From CAVRTM01 sp963724015 (lineage in GTDB: Bacteria; Actinomycetota; Actinomycetes; Actinomycetales; Dermatophilaceae), in NCBI GenBank assembly GCA_963724015.1, contig CAVRTM010000008.1:1-64000 (forward strand): DNA of 64,000 bases. Direction: 5' to 3'. The notes beneath the pieces were generated by a model. The model worked only from the letters and a program-made list of their open reading frames with translations. It searched no databases and was not told where the DNA came from. Position numbers and translations under genes: made by a program. Positions 54,482-63,870 of the stretch are shown here, one piece after another. Within the stretch, counting starts at the first letter, position 1. Each line of letters begins with the position of its first letter.

Positions 54482-55881
54482 GTGACCCCGCCCCGCCAGC
54501 CCCTGCAACGGTGGGGGCGCGCCCTCGACGGCGTCCCCCGCACGAGCGTGGACCGCCGCGGTCGTCCTGATCCTGCTGGCGGCCACACCCGTGGTGCTGC
54601 GCTACCTCGTGTTCTGGCCGCTGGACCAGTGGCAGGTCGACGTCGAGGTCTACCGCGAGGCCGGTGTCTCGATGCTCGACCGGCCGGCCCGTCTACTCCG
54701 CCATCACCGAGACGCCGCAGCTGCTGCCGTTCACCTACCCGCCGTTCGCGGCGATCCTCGCCCTGCCGTTGGCGCTGGTGCCGTTCGGGGTGGTCGGGTG
54801 GCTGTGGACCGCGGCGCAGGTCGCCGCGACCACGGCGATCGTCTGGTACGCCGGGTGGCGGCTGATCCACCGGCACGGCGCCGCCGCGCCGCTCGTGCTG
54901 GCGCTGATCACCGCGCCGATGCTGTGGCTGCACCCGGTCTCCGACGGCATCCGCTTCGGCCAGGTCAACGCGTTCATGGTGCTGGCCTGCCTGATGGACC
55001 TGCGCCGGCCGCGGCCGCGGCTGCTGCGCCGCATCCCCGCCGGCGTCCTGGTCGGCCTGGCCATGTCGATCAAGCTCACGCCCGGCGTGTTCGTCGTCCA
55101 CTACCTCGTCAACCGCCGCTGGCGCGAGGCCGGCTGGGCCGTCGGCGCGGCCGCCGCGGTGACGCTCGGGACGTTCCTGCTGCTGCCCGAGGCGTCGTTC
55201 GCGTTCTGGGGCGGAGCGCTGCAGGACCCCAACCGGCTCGGTCCCAACGCCGGCACGTCGAACCAGTCGCTGCGCGGGTTCCTGCTGCGGCTCGGCCCGG
55301 CCGGGCTCCGTCGGCACGGCGCTGTGGCTGGCCTGCGTGGTCGTCGTGGGTGTCGTCGGCTTCGCGATCGCCCGCCGCGCCTACCGCCAGGGCGACTCGG
55401 TCAGCGAGGTCGCCGCCGTCGGGCTGATGGCGGTGCTGCTCTCGCCCGTCGCGTGGATCCACCACCTGCACTGGATGGTCGTGGTGGTCCTCGCCATCCT
55501 CGGCGCCGACCCGCTGCGCGACCGCCGGCGGCTGTGGGCGGCAGCGGTCGTGACTGGGCTGGTTCCTCTGCCGGCGGCCCGTGGTGGGGCATCACCTGGG
55601 TCAGCAGCGGCTGGCAGCCGATGCTGATCGGCCGGTTCCTGCAGAACTCCGACACCTTCGGCGCGCTGATCGCCCTCGGCCTGCTCGGCTGGGCCCTGCG
55701 GCGTACGGATGGCGGTGACGCCCCCGACGCAGGCGCCGCCCCGGCCATCGCCACCGCGGACGGGACCACCACCACGGACGTGACCGCCTCCCGGGACGCG
55801 ACCGCCACCAGTGGCCCGGCCCGCACCGGCGCGGCGTCCGTGCCCTCCTCAGGCGGCCGGCGGACCCGGGCGACGCCCTAG
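54482..55881 (+). CDS. GT87 (DUF2029) mannosyltransferase-like membrane protein (multiple frameshifts)
   Basis: About 465 residues and 9-11 TM helices. Family blocks, read across frames: WPLDQWQVDVEVYREAG (first loop with acidic catalytic residue), VYSAITETPQLLPFTYPPFAAI, HPVSDGIRFGQVNAFMVLACL and LAMSIKLTPGVFVVH, then LGPNAGTSNQSLRGFLLR and LSPVAWIHHLHWMV. These fit alpha-1,2-mannosyltransferases such as Rv2181 and PimE. Frame changes occur near 54550, 54690, 55308 and 55565; two clearly fit one extra C. The C-terminal tail (about 60 residues) is Thr/Ala-rich. Its stop overlaps the convergent Ni/Co gene stop in CTAG. Confidence 0.78.
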
Positions 55882-56991
55882 GCCTCGACGTCGGCGGTCC
55901 AGCGCTCCTCGATGCGCGCGAACCGCCACACCGCGAGGGCTCACCACCCAGGTGAGGACGAACAGCACGACGATCGCGTAGCCGACGTGGTTGAGGTCCA
56001 GGCCGGCGACCGCGGCCAGCGGACCGGTCGTGATGCCGAGCTTGTCGGCCACGATGGAGACCAGCTCGATCGTGCCGATGACGAGCGCGACCGCGACCGA
56101 CAGCCCGGTGATGGTGATGTTGTAGTAGACCTTGCGCACGGGCTTGGAGAAGGCCCAGCCGTAGGCGAAGTTCATGAAGCAGCCGTCGATCGTGTCCAGC
56201 AGGCTCATCCCGGCGGCGAAGAGGATCGGCAGCGTCAGGATGGCGTACCAGGGCAGGGCGAAGGCGGCCGCTCCACCGGCCAGCACCAGCAGGCTCACCT
56301 CGGTCGCGGTGTCGAAGCCGAGGCCGAACAGCAGGCCGACGGGGTACATCTGCCACGGCTTGGTCACGGCCCGGGTCACGCCGGACAGCAACCGGTTGAG
56401 GAACCCACGGTTGTTCAGGTGCGCCTCCAGCTCGGCCTCGTCGAACTCGCCCTGCCGCATCCGCCGGAAGACCCTGACCACACCGACGAGGACGACCAGG
56501 TTGATGATCCCGATGAGGTAGAGGAACACCCCGGACACCGTGGTCCCGATCAGGCCGGCGGTCTGCTGCAGGGAGGAGGCGTCGTTCTCGACCTGGCCGG
56601 CGAGGGCCCGCACGCCGAAGGCGAGCAGCAGGCAGAGCCCGAACACGACGCTCGAGTGGCCCAGGGAGAACCAGAAGCCGACCGACAGCGGCCGCCGCCC
56701 CTCCGCCATCAGCTTGCGGGTCGTGTTGTCGATCGCGGCGATGTGGTCGGCGTCGAAGGCGTGGCGCATGCCGAGCGTGTAGGCGGTCACGCCCAGCCCG
56801 ACGCCGAAGACCTGCCCCGAGCTGACCTGGTAGTGCGCCGGTGCGACGACGCCCACGAGCACGCCCCAGCCGACGACGTGCAGCGCGGCGACGAACAGCG
56901 CCATGCCGGTGATCGAGGCCCACTCGCGCCGCGAGAGGGCGGCCCGCGCGCGGGTGCTCCATGCCGGTCGCGTCGGTGTTGCTGTGCTCAT
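55878..56991 (-). CDS. NiCoT-family nickel/cobalt permease (one frameshift near the 3' end)
   Basis: About 370 residues. The diagnostic HX4DH signature is RHAFDADHIAAIDN in TM2; later GFWFSLGHSSVVFGL, LLFGLGFDTATEV and the TIDGCFMNFAYGWAF loop complete the HoxN/NixA pattern. Eight TM helices. It imports Ni2+ and/or Co2+ with high affinity. A frame change near 55945 (one extra C) restores the family end AVWRFARIEERW and the stop at 55878. No urease, hydrogenase or cobalamin genes are nearby. Confidence 0.87.
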
Positions 56992-57066
56992 GCAGGTTCC
57001 CGCCTGTATCTGCTGGCCCGCGAGGCGCGGGACGACGCCCTTGAACGTACGACGGGCCGCCGCCTT

Positions 57067-57074
57067 GTTGCAAC
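57067..57074. promoter_or_regulatory. Short palindrome GTTGCAAC upstream of the Ni/Co permease
   Basis: An 8-bp perfect palindrome resembling half of the tTGCaa-N5-ttGCAA box recognised by actinobacterial Nur. The second half is missing, so support is weak. Confidence 0.25.
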
Positions 57075-57117
57075 TCGTTCGCGATAGTGCCCGGTCGAGG
57101 CGGGACCGCGCCGGCGG

Positions 57118-57888
57118 CTACAGGACGGCGAGCATGCCACCGTCGACGTAGACGACCTGGCCGTTGACGAAGCGGGAGGCGTCCGAGCACAGGTAGATCA
57201 GCGTGCCGACGAGGTCCTCGACCCGGCCCCACCGGCCCGCGGGCGTGCGCTCGCGGACCCAGGCCGAGAACGCCTCGTCGGCGACCAGGGCGCTGGTCAG
57301 CTCGGTCTCGAAGTAGCCGGGCCCGATCGCGTTGACGCAGATGCCGGACGGCGCGAGGTCGGCGCACATGCCGCGGGTCAGCATCTTCAGGGCGCCCTTG
57401 GTCGCGGCGTACGGGGCGATGCCCGGCCGGCTCACCTCGGACTGCAGCGAGGCGATGTTGATGATCCGTCCCCGGCCGCGGGGCTGCATGTGCCGCGCCA
57501 CCGCCTGGCCGACGAGGAAGGCGCTGGTCACGTTGGTGGCCATCAGGGCGTTCCAGTCCTCCAGCGGGAACTGGGTGAACGGGGCCCGGCGCTGCATCCC
57601 GGCGTTGTTGACGCAGATGTCGATCGGGCCGACCGTGTCCTCGACCGTCGCGATGCCGGCGGTCACCGCGTCGGGGTCGGTGACGTCGAACGGCACGGCG
57701 TGGACCGCCGCGCCGGTGCGACGGTGCAAGGTGGCGGCGACCTCGGCGAGGGCGTGGCCGTCCCGGGCGTTCAGGACCACCTCGGCCCCGGCCCCGGCCA
57801 GGCCCTCGGCCAGCGCGAGGCCGATGCCCCGGGAGGAGCCGGTGACGACGGCGACGCGTCCGGTGATGTCGAACAGGGGGGAGATCAC
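57118..57888 (-). CDS. SDR oxidoreductase, gluconate 5-dehydrogenase-like
   Basis: 256 residues from GTG. Cofactor loop VAVVTGSSRGIGLALAEGLAG, NNAG (ICVNNAGMQRR), catalytic Ser in NIASLQSE and Tyr/Lys in YAATKGALK, and PGYFETELTS after. The MQRRAP and GIAPYAATK segments are characteristic of gluconate 5-dehydrogenase/2-dehydro-3-deoxygluconate-type reductases. NAD(P)-dependent, cytoplasmic. Its GTG overlaps the stop of the upstream esterase gene (GTGA), although the functional relation is unclear. Confidence 0.86.
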   Translation of the reverse strand: MISPLFDITGRVAVVTGSSRGIGLALAEGLAGAGAEVVLNARDGHALAEVAATLHRRTGAAVHAVPFDVTDPDAVTAGIATVEDTVGPIDICVNNAGMQRRAPFTQFPLEDWNALMATNVTSAFLVGQAVARHMQPRGRGRIINIASLQSEVSRPGIAPYAATKGALKMLTRGMCADLAPSGICVNAIGPGYFETELTSALVADEAFSAWVRERTPAGRWGRVEDLVGTLIYLCSDASRFVNGQVVYVDGGMLAVL

Positions 57889-59067
57889 GTGGGCACCTTC
57901 GGGGACGGGAGGGAGGTGGACAGCCAGGCCAGGGCGCGGGGCAGGTGCGCGGCCCAGGTGCCGAAGTTGTGGCCGCCCCGGTCGGCGACCAGGGCGTCGA
58001 CCCGCATCGCCCCGCCGGTGGCGGCGGCGAGGTCCAGGAAGCGCCGGCTGGCGGCGTACCCGCTGGAGCCTGCCTCGTCCCGCGCGGTGGTGACCAGCAG
58101 GGACACCGGCGGAGGAGGCAGGTGCTGCAGCCGCCACTCCAGGTCGTTGAGGTCGCGCACGACCTCCGAACCGCCCCACAGGTCACCGGTGGTGCGGTCC
58201 TGCAGCGTGCGGAAGTAGCCGGACAGCGTCGCGGCGGCGGAGAACGTCTCGGAGTGCACCATCGCCAGCTTGGCGGCGCAGTACCCGCCGGTGGAGGCGC
58301 CGACCGCCCCCCAGCCACGCGGGCTGACCCGGTACGACGCCGCGACGACCTCCGGCACGTCGGCGGCCAGGAAGGTCAGCGCCTGCGGTCCCGCGGGGAC
58401 GTCGGTGCACTCGGTGTCGCGCGGCGGCGCCACCGACGGGCTCATCATCACCAGCACCATGGGCCGCGCCCGGCCGGCGTCGATCTCGGTGAGCATCCGG
58501 TCGGGCACCTTCAGGCTCCGCAGCAGGCCCAGGTCGGTGCCCGGCACGCCGGTGAGCACCTGCACCGCCGGGAAGACACGGGAGGCGAACTCCTTCTGGA
58601 AGTACTGCGGGGGCAGGTAGACGAAGGCGTGCGAGGTCAGCCCGGAGCGGATCCCGCGGATGGTCACCGACTCCACCCGGCCGCGGGTGGGCCACTGCTC
58701 GGTCGAGGACCAGCCGGGGTCGGGAAGGACGCGGACCCGGCCGGCGGCGGGGGGCCCGGAGGCGTGCGACTGGACCGTGCCCTCGACGGCGGCCGAGGCC
58801 GAGCCGGCGGACCGGGTGCCGGAGGTGCTCGAGCCGGCGATCCCCCAGAGCTCGGACCAGGAGCCGTAGAAGTAGCCGTAGTGGTTGACGGCGACGGCCA
58901 CGAGCAGCACCGCGGTGACCTGGCACCCGCCGACCATGGCCAGGCGGGCGGTGGCGCGCAGCGGCGCCGGAGCCGCGGACCCGTGGCCAGAGCGCGAGCG
59001 TGAGCACCGGGTAGGCGACGGCCGAGACGGCGAGCAGGACCAGCAGCGGCAGGCCGAGGAGGGACAT
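57885..59067 (-). CDS. Membrane-anchored alpha/beta-hydrolase esterase, Ag85/EstA-like (one frameshift)
   Basis: About 394 residues from the ATG at 59067. Two or three TM segments (LGLPLLVLLAVSAVAYPVLTLAL, then LAMVGGCQVTAVLLVAVAVNHYGYF after a frame change near 58970) anchor an extracytoplasmic esterase domain. VTIRGIRSGLTSHAFVYLPPQYF and VPGTDLG precede the nucleophile elbow GASTGGYCAAK; the acid lies near TTARDEAGSSG and the His is in RGGHNFGTW. The pattern matches the putative esterase family (PF00756). Envelope-lipid transferase or esterase activity is inferred. Translationally coupled to the SDR gene. Confidence 0.82.
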
Positions 59068-59239
59068 CGTCTGCTCGGCCTCCCCGGACGTCTCGACGGT
59101 CTCGCGGGAGCCGGCCGGGACGTGCGCCGGGCCCGACCCCTGCCAGCAGCACTGTACGTCGCGCGCCGGGTCGCCTCCCGGACGGATCCCGAGCCGGCGA
59201 AGGGGACGCCCCGCTCGCCCTCGACACGCGCGGCGTGGA

Positions 59240-59276
59240 CCGGGCATGCTCGGCGGGGCCGGGCATGCCCGGCCCC
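59240..59276. promoter_or_regulatory. Two tandem palindromic sites CCGGGCATGCYCGG
   Basis: CCGGGCATGCTCGG (59240-59253) and CCGGGCATGCCCGG (59259-59272) are 19 bp apart. The second lies within a perfect 22-bp palindrome (59255-59276; half-site GGGGCCGGGCA). They sit 26 bp before the next start codon and about 175 bp upstream of the divergent esterase, as expected for a dimeric regulator. Confidence 0.55.
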
Positions 59277-59301
59277 GACACGGAACCTCGAGGAGGCACG
59301 G

Positions 59302-59904
59302 GTGGCCGGAACAGCGGTGAGCCAGCTGAGGACGGCGCTGGACGCGGCGGGGGAGCTCATCGCCGGCATCACTCCCGAGCAGTGGTCCCGGCCGACGCCG
59401 TGCACCGACTGGGACGTCCGCGCGCTCGTCACCCACCTGTGACAACGGCAACCACCTGTTCGCGGCCGCGCTCGGAGAGGGCCCGTCCGCGCCCCCGAGC
59501 CCGAGCGCGCGGACGCCGCGAAACGACGGGCTGGTCGCGGCCTACCGGGACAGCGCCGACGCGGTGGTCGCCGCCTTCGGGCAGCCCGGTGCGCTGGCGA
59601 GGACGGTCGAGGTGCCGTTCGGGACCGTCCCGGGCGCCGTGGCCCTGCACCTGCGCCTCACCGAGGTCCTGGTCCACGGCTGGGACCTGGCTCAGGCGAC
59701 GGGGCAGGTCGCCGCCTTCCCGGAGGACCTGGCCGAGCAGGAGCTGGCCTTCACCCGCGACGCGCTCGCGCCCTGCCGCCCGGGCGCAGCCCCTTCGCGC
59801 CGCCGACGCCGGCGCCGGACACCGCGCCCGCGCTCGACCGGCTCGCCGCCTGCCTGGGCCGCCGGCTTCCCGGCCCCGGGCGAGGCGCCGGCCGTCGGGC
59901 ATGA
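59302..59904 (+). CDS. TIGR03086 family metal-binding protein (mycothiol maleylpyruvate isomerase-like; frameshifted)
   Basis: About 200 residues from GTG 59302, GAGGAGG 6 nt upstream. SQLRTALDAAGELIAGITPEQWSRPTPCTDWDVRALVTHL is the DinB-like N-terminal helix pair with the conserved PCTxWDVRxLxxH metal-site motif. After a frame change near 59446, NHLFAAALGEGP and then LRLTEVLVHGWDLAQATGQ (third metal-site His) follow. A further change near 59775 leads to a stop at about 59904. Members bind a divalent metal, and some use mycothiol. Confidence 0.78.
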
Positions 59905-60087
59905 CGTCGTGAGGCAGACCAGAATGGGGTCCTTGCCCGCGGCTTCGGAACAGGGCTAGCGTCGCCCGGTAGGTGACGAGGGCACGAATCGCCTTGCCGA
60001 CTCAAGGCAGTCGATCACGTCGCCTGTTCTTCGTTCCGCCCGCGACTCGTCGCGGGTGGCGTCGAAGACGACCGATCGGAGACGGCC

Positions 60088-60375
60088 ATGGCGTACGGCA
60101 TCGTTCACCACTTCCCCGGCGGGACCAAGGACCAGTACGAGGCGTCGGTCGCCGCGGTGCACCCCGGCCCCGATCGCCTGCCCGACGGGCAGATCTTCCA
60201 CGCCGCAGGGCCGTCAGCCGGCGGGTGGACGGTCATGGCTGTCCACGAGTCCCAGGAGAGCTGGGAGCGGTTCCGGGACGAGATCCTCATGCCGAAGATG
60301 CAGGCGGGGATCGAGGGTGGCTTCCCGACGCCGCCCGAGGAGACGGCCATCGACCTGTACAAGGTCCTGCCCTAG
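60088..60375 (+). CDS. Small conserved actinobacterial protein, ABM-like
   Basis: 95 residues, intact. MAYGIVHHFPGGTKDQYEASVAAVHP and GWTVMAVHESQESWERFRDEILMP give a beta-alpha-beta-beta-alpha-beta pattern consistent with a dimeric alpha/beta-barrel (antibiotic-biosynthesis-monooxygenase-like fold). No catalytic residue set. GGAGAC precedes the ATG. Followed 63 nt later by a second protein of similar size and fold, probably in the same transcript. Confidence 0.65.
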   Translation: MAYGIVHHFPGGTKDQYEASVAAVHPGPDRLPDGQIFHAAGPSAGGWTVMAVHESQESWERFRDEILMPKMQAGIEGGFPTPPEETAIDLYKVLP

Positions 60376-60438
60376 CGACACCGCAGGACCCACCCAGCGG
60401 TGCCCGGACCACGCACCGCGACAGACGCTGGAGAAGCC

Positions 60439-60735
60439 ATGACAACGGTGATCGGCTACCACGAGGTCGACGACAGCACGCACTGGCTCGCGTCGCCGAA
60501 GCGCAAGGAGCTGTTCGGACCGCTCGGCATCACCCACCGGACGTTCACCGACCCGGAGAACCCCCACCGCGTGGCGGTGCTCTTCGAGGTCCCCGACATG
60601 GATGCCTTCCAGGCCGCCATCCAGTCGGCGGACGGGGCCGAGGCCATGAAGCACGACGGCGTGCGACCCGAGACCCTCGTCCTGCTGATGGCGCTCGACG
60701 GACCGGCGCAGCGGCTCAGCCGGCGCTGCTGGTGA
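60439..60735 (+). CDS. Small dimeric alpha/beta-barrel-like protein
   Basis: 98 residues, intact. MTTVIGYHEVDDSTHWLASPKRKELF, ITHRTFTDPENPHRVAVLFEVPDMDAFQAAI and AMKHDGVRPETLVLL form a compact alpha/beta fold. GGAGAAG lies 6 nt before the ATG. The last 20 nt overlap the 3' end of the convergent DUF4118 gene. Function unknown. Confidence 0.65.
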   Translation: MTTVIGYHEVDDSTHWLASPKRKELFGPLGITHRTFTDPENPHRVAVLFEVPDMDAFQAAIQSADGAEAMKHDGVRPETLVLLMALDGPAQRLSRRCW

Positions 60736-61458
60736 GGGCGGCGCCGACCTGGCCCGCCAGCAGCACGGCCACGCGCAGCTGCTCGCCGGTGGGGCGCGCG
60801 ATCTGGCTGCCGGACGTCAGCACGAAGTGAGCCGTGGACGACGCTCACCGTGGACGACGGGGAGCGCCACCTCCTGCTCGGTGGGGAAGCCGTCCCGTGC
60901 GACGTCGACCGGGTGGCCGCGCCTGGTGACCTGACCGTTCTGGTCCAGGACCGCTGTCCCGGGGCCCGGACCAGGTCCGGGAACGAAGCGGCAGGTGTCG
61001 ATGCCGAGCAGCTCGACGATCTGGCGCGCCACGTGCCGGGTCAGCTCGTCCGGCGAGGCCTGCCGGCCGGAGACGAGCACGGAGGTGCCGATCACCCCGG
61101 CCAGGTAGCCGGCCGATCGGCTGGCGCGGGCCTGCTGGCGGCGACCCCACAGAGCAAGCTCGGTCACGCCGAGGCCGACGAGCACCAGCAGGACCGTGGC
61201 CTGGAGGTCGGCGCTCTCGTTGATGGCGAACCGGCTGTAGGGCTTGGTGAGGAAGAAGTCGAACCAGGCGCCGCTGGAGAGGGCGGCCACGACACCGGCG
61301 GTGCGATCGCCGGTCGCGGCAGCGGCCACCACGACCAGCACGAGGACCAGGACCGACGTCGTGGGCGCGAGGCTGTCCCGGAAGAGCGCGAGCACACCGC
61401 TCACCGCCAACGGCACGAGCGCCGCCGCCGTGATCACGGCCGACCGGTTCCGCGTCAT
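60716..61458 (-). CDS. DUF4118 (KdpD-like 4-TM) sensor protein (one frameshift)
   Basis: About 247 residues. The DUF4118 4-TM block covers about 5-105 (VITAAALVPLAVSGVLALF, VVVAAAATGDRTAGVVAALSSGAWFDFFLTKPYSRFAI) and ends with ELALWGRRQQARASRSAGYLAG. A GAF-like domain follows (VARQIVELLGIDTCRFVPG). After a frame change near 60845 it ends VAVLLAGQVGAALTSSAG. No kinase domain: a truncated KdpD-type sensor module without output. Alternative GTG start at 61470. Confidence 0.77.
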
Positions 61459-61577
61459 CCACCCGGTGTCCACCAGACCATCACAGCACCGCCGGGCTCG
61501 GTTGCCAGGGGCTTTCGACCCGTCCCGCGGGCCGATCGGAGGCGCAGCGGACGGCCGCATCCAGCGGCTCGTGCGGC

Positions 61578-62966
61578 TCAGGAGTCGAAACCCAGCCCCG
61601 CCCGGTCGAGGGCCCGCAGCCAGAGGTTGCGCCGGCCCTCGTTGCGGTCGGCCTGCTGCAGTGACCAGCGGGTGGCCTGGATGCCCGCGAAGGCCAGCGG
61701 TTCGGGCGGGAAGGGCAGCGGCCTGCGCCGTACGCTCTCCAGCTCGGTGCGCTCGGTGCGCGCTCCGGACAGCAGGTCCAGCATCACGTCGGCGCCGAAC
61801 CGGCTCGCCCCCACGCCCAGGCCGGTGTAGCCGAGCGCGTAGGCCGCGCGGCCGGAGAAGGCCGTGCCGTAGAAGGCGAAGAAGCGCGTGCAGGTGTCGA
61901 TCGCGCCGCCCCACCGGTGGGTGAAGCGCAGCCCCTCCAGCTGCGGAAAGGTCTCGAAGAAGTGCCCGGCCAGGGTGTGGAACGTCGCCGGCCGCTGGTC
62001 GTAGCCGGGGCGGACCGTGCGGCCGAAGTGGTAGATCGCGTCGTACCCGCCCCACAGGATGCGGTTGTCGGCGGTGAGCCGGTAGTAGTGGAACTGGTTC
62101 GCGGTGTCGCCGACGCCCTGTCGGTGTGCCCAGCCGATCGCGCCGAGCTGGGCCGTGGACAGCGGCTCCGTCATCAGGACGTAGTCGTAGACCGGGACCG
62201 TGTGCAGCCGCAGCCGGCGCAGCAGCGTGGGAAAGGCGTTGGTGCCCAAGGCGACCCGGTCGGCGTGCACGGTGGGCCCGTTGGCGGTGCGCAGCGCCAG
62301 GCCGTTTCCGGAGCGTGTGACACCGACCACCGGCGTGTGCTCGAGGACGCGTACGCCGGCCGCCTCCGCCGCCGCGGCCAGCCCCCAGGCCAGTGCGGCA
62401 GGGTCCACGAGCGCCGTGCCGAGCCGGTCCCACACCCCCGCCTTGTACGTCGGAGAGCGCAGCTCGGCGCGGACGGCGTCCTCGTCCAGGAACTCACCGC
62501 CGCCGCCCGCGGCGAGCTCGCGCAGCGCATCGACCTGGTGGTCCTCGGTCGCGACGTCCAGGCTGCCGGTGCGGCGGAAGTCGCACGCAATGCCGTAACG
62601 CGCCACCGTCGACTCGATCGCGTCGAGGTTCTCCAGGCCCATCCGCTCCAGCGTCGGGTACTCGTGGGGGAAGCGCTCCCGGCCGTTGGCCTCGCCGTGG
62701 GTGAGGCTCGCCGCGCAGAAGCCGCCGTTGCGCCCGCTCGCGGCCCAACCGATGCGTTCGCCCTCCAGCAGCACGACGTCGCGTCCGGGGTCGCGCTCCT
62801 TGGCCAGCAGTGCGGTCCACAGGCCCGTGAAGCCGCCACCGACGACGGCCAGGTCGGTGCGGGTTGATGCCTGCAGCGTCTGCCGCGACGCCGGCCGGTC
62901 CGGGGTGTCCAGCCAGTAGACGCGCGGCTCGGCGTCCGCCAGCGCCGTCACCGTGTCGATCCTCAT
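61578..62966 (-). CDS. FAD-dependent oxidoreductase, gamma-glutamylputrescine oxidase-like
   Basis: 462 residues, intact, with GAGGAG about 8 nt upstream. LAVVGGGFTGLWTALLAKE is the dinucleotide-binding loop; SGRNGGFCAASLTHG, YDYVLMTEPLS and ILWGGYDAIYHFG are typical of the DAO/PuuB group. The C-terminal GYTGLGVGASRFGADVMLDLL is the flavin C-terminal motif. These enzymes oxidise amino compounds to aldehydes with H2O2 release. No other putrescine-pathway gene is adjacent, so the substrate is open. Confidence 0.88.
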   Translation of the reverse strand: MRIDTVTALADAEPRVYWLDTPDRPASRQTLQASTRTDLAVVGGGFTGLWTALLAKERDPGRDVVLLEGERIGWAASGRNGGFCAASLTHGEANGRERFPHEYPTLERMGLENLDAIESTVARYGIACDFRRTGSLDVATEDHQVDALRELAAGGGGEFLDEDAVRAELRSPTYKAGVWDRLGTALVDPAALAWGLAAAAEAAGVRVLEHTPVVGVTRSGNGLALRTANGPTVHADRVALGTNAFPTLLRRLRLHTVPVYDYVLMTEPLSTAQLGAIGWAHRQGVGDTANQFHYYRLTADNRILWGGYDAIYHFGRTVRPGYDQRPATFHTLAGHFFETFPQLEGLRFTHRWGGAIDTCTRFFAFYGTAFSGRAAYALGYTGLGVGASRFGADVMLDLLSGARTERTELESVRRRPLPFPPEPLAFAGIQATRWSLQQADRNEGRRNLWLRALDRAGLGFDS

Positions 62967-63131
62967 GCTCTGCTCCTCGCCGGTCCGGGGCGCACCTGCG
63001 GGTTGACGTGGCACGGTGCCCGCGCGGCCGCGCTGCGGGCATCGTGCCATGCCGGCCAGCCGTCCGGGCCCAGGCCGCACACCTGTGCCGGGGTCGAGGA
63101 TCGGGCCGGCGCCGTCCGCGGCGTCGTGTGG

Positions 63132-63620
63132 CTAGCCGGCGGAAGGTGCTGGCGGTGCCGCCCGGGCGGAGGCGTGCTTCTGGAGCAGGTTCGTGAGAAG
63201 CGTGGCGGCAACGCCGATTCCCACGCCGACGAAGGTGTAGAGGATTCGTTGTTCGTCTGCCGCGAGGCTGGAGGGGTGGGGAAGATCGGTCGCGATCAGC
63301 ACCGTCGCGGCGGCGGCGGCGGTGTACAGGGCGTAGTTCACGTTGCGGATGGAGTTCGCGACCGCCGAGAGGACAACGAGGACCATCTCCAGAGCGAGCC
63401 TGCCGTCGATGGTCAGCAGCAGCAGCCAGGCCACCGCGGCGCCCAGGATGGCTCCGGCCACGCGCTGCTCGGCCGCCAGCAGGGACGGCTCGACGCTCGC
63501 CTTGCTGGCGATGATCGTGGCGACGGGCAGCCAGGAGGCGTTCGGCAGGTGCAGGCCGAAGGCGATCGCGACGGAGCCGGAAACGGCGAGCGCCCGTCGC
63601 ACCAGGACGAACAGGACCAC
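63132..63620 (-). CDS. FUSC-like aromatic acid exporter fragment
   Basis: 162 residues from GTG. Four TM segments with the conserved FUSC_2 pattern: SWLPVATIIASKASVEPSLLAAEQRVAGAILGAAVAWLLLL (SxxAAxxR.. helix-loop), AVANSIRNVNYALYTAAAAATVLI and a C-terminal helix. FUSC proteins usually have an additional N-terminal half of at least six TM helices; the upstream sequence (63621-63870) gives short polar stretches in other frames (for example HRRSPGADLLSAL) but no second domain. It may be a half-size member or a truncated gene. Confidence 0.55.
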   Translation of the reverse strand: MVLFVLVRRALAVSGSVAIAFGLHLPNASWLPVATIIASKASVEPSLLAAEQRVAGAILGAAVAWLLLLTIDGRLALEMVLVVLSAVANSIRNVNYALYTAAAAATVLIATDLPHPSSLAADEQRILYTFVGVGIGVAATLLTNLLQKHASARAAPPAPSAG

Positions 63621-63870
63621 GTCGCAGGTCGCGTTCCGCCGCGCCCCTCGGGGCCGTCGTCGGTGGCCAGCGCGGAGAGCAGGTCGGCGCCGGGGGACCG
63701 GCGGTGGGCGTCGACGAGCCCGGCGTCGTCAAGAAGGGGGTAAGGGGCAGCAACCCGGGTGACGCACTCGCGCCACTGTCGTCCCCGGACAGGGCGTCGC
63801 CCTGCAAGCCGCCTGGGTCCGAGCCTTGGAGCCAGGGGGCGCTATGCGCCATCACCCCCGGCGGAGGAGG

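Noticed and set aside
56992..57117. Cobalamin or Ni riboswitch upstream of the Ni/Co permease
   Set aside because: No conserved B12-box or multi-hairpin architecture; only a short palindrome is seen.
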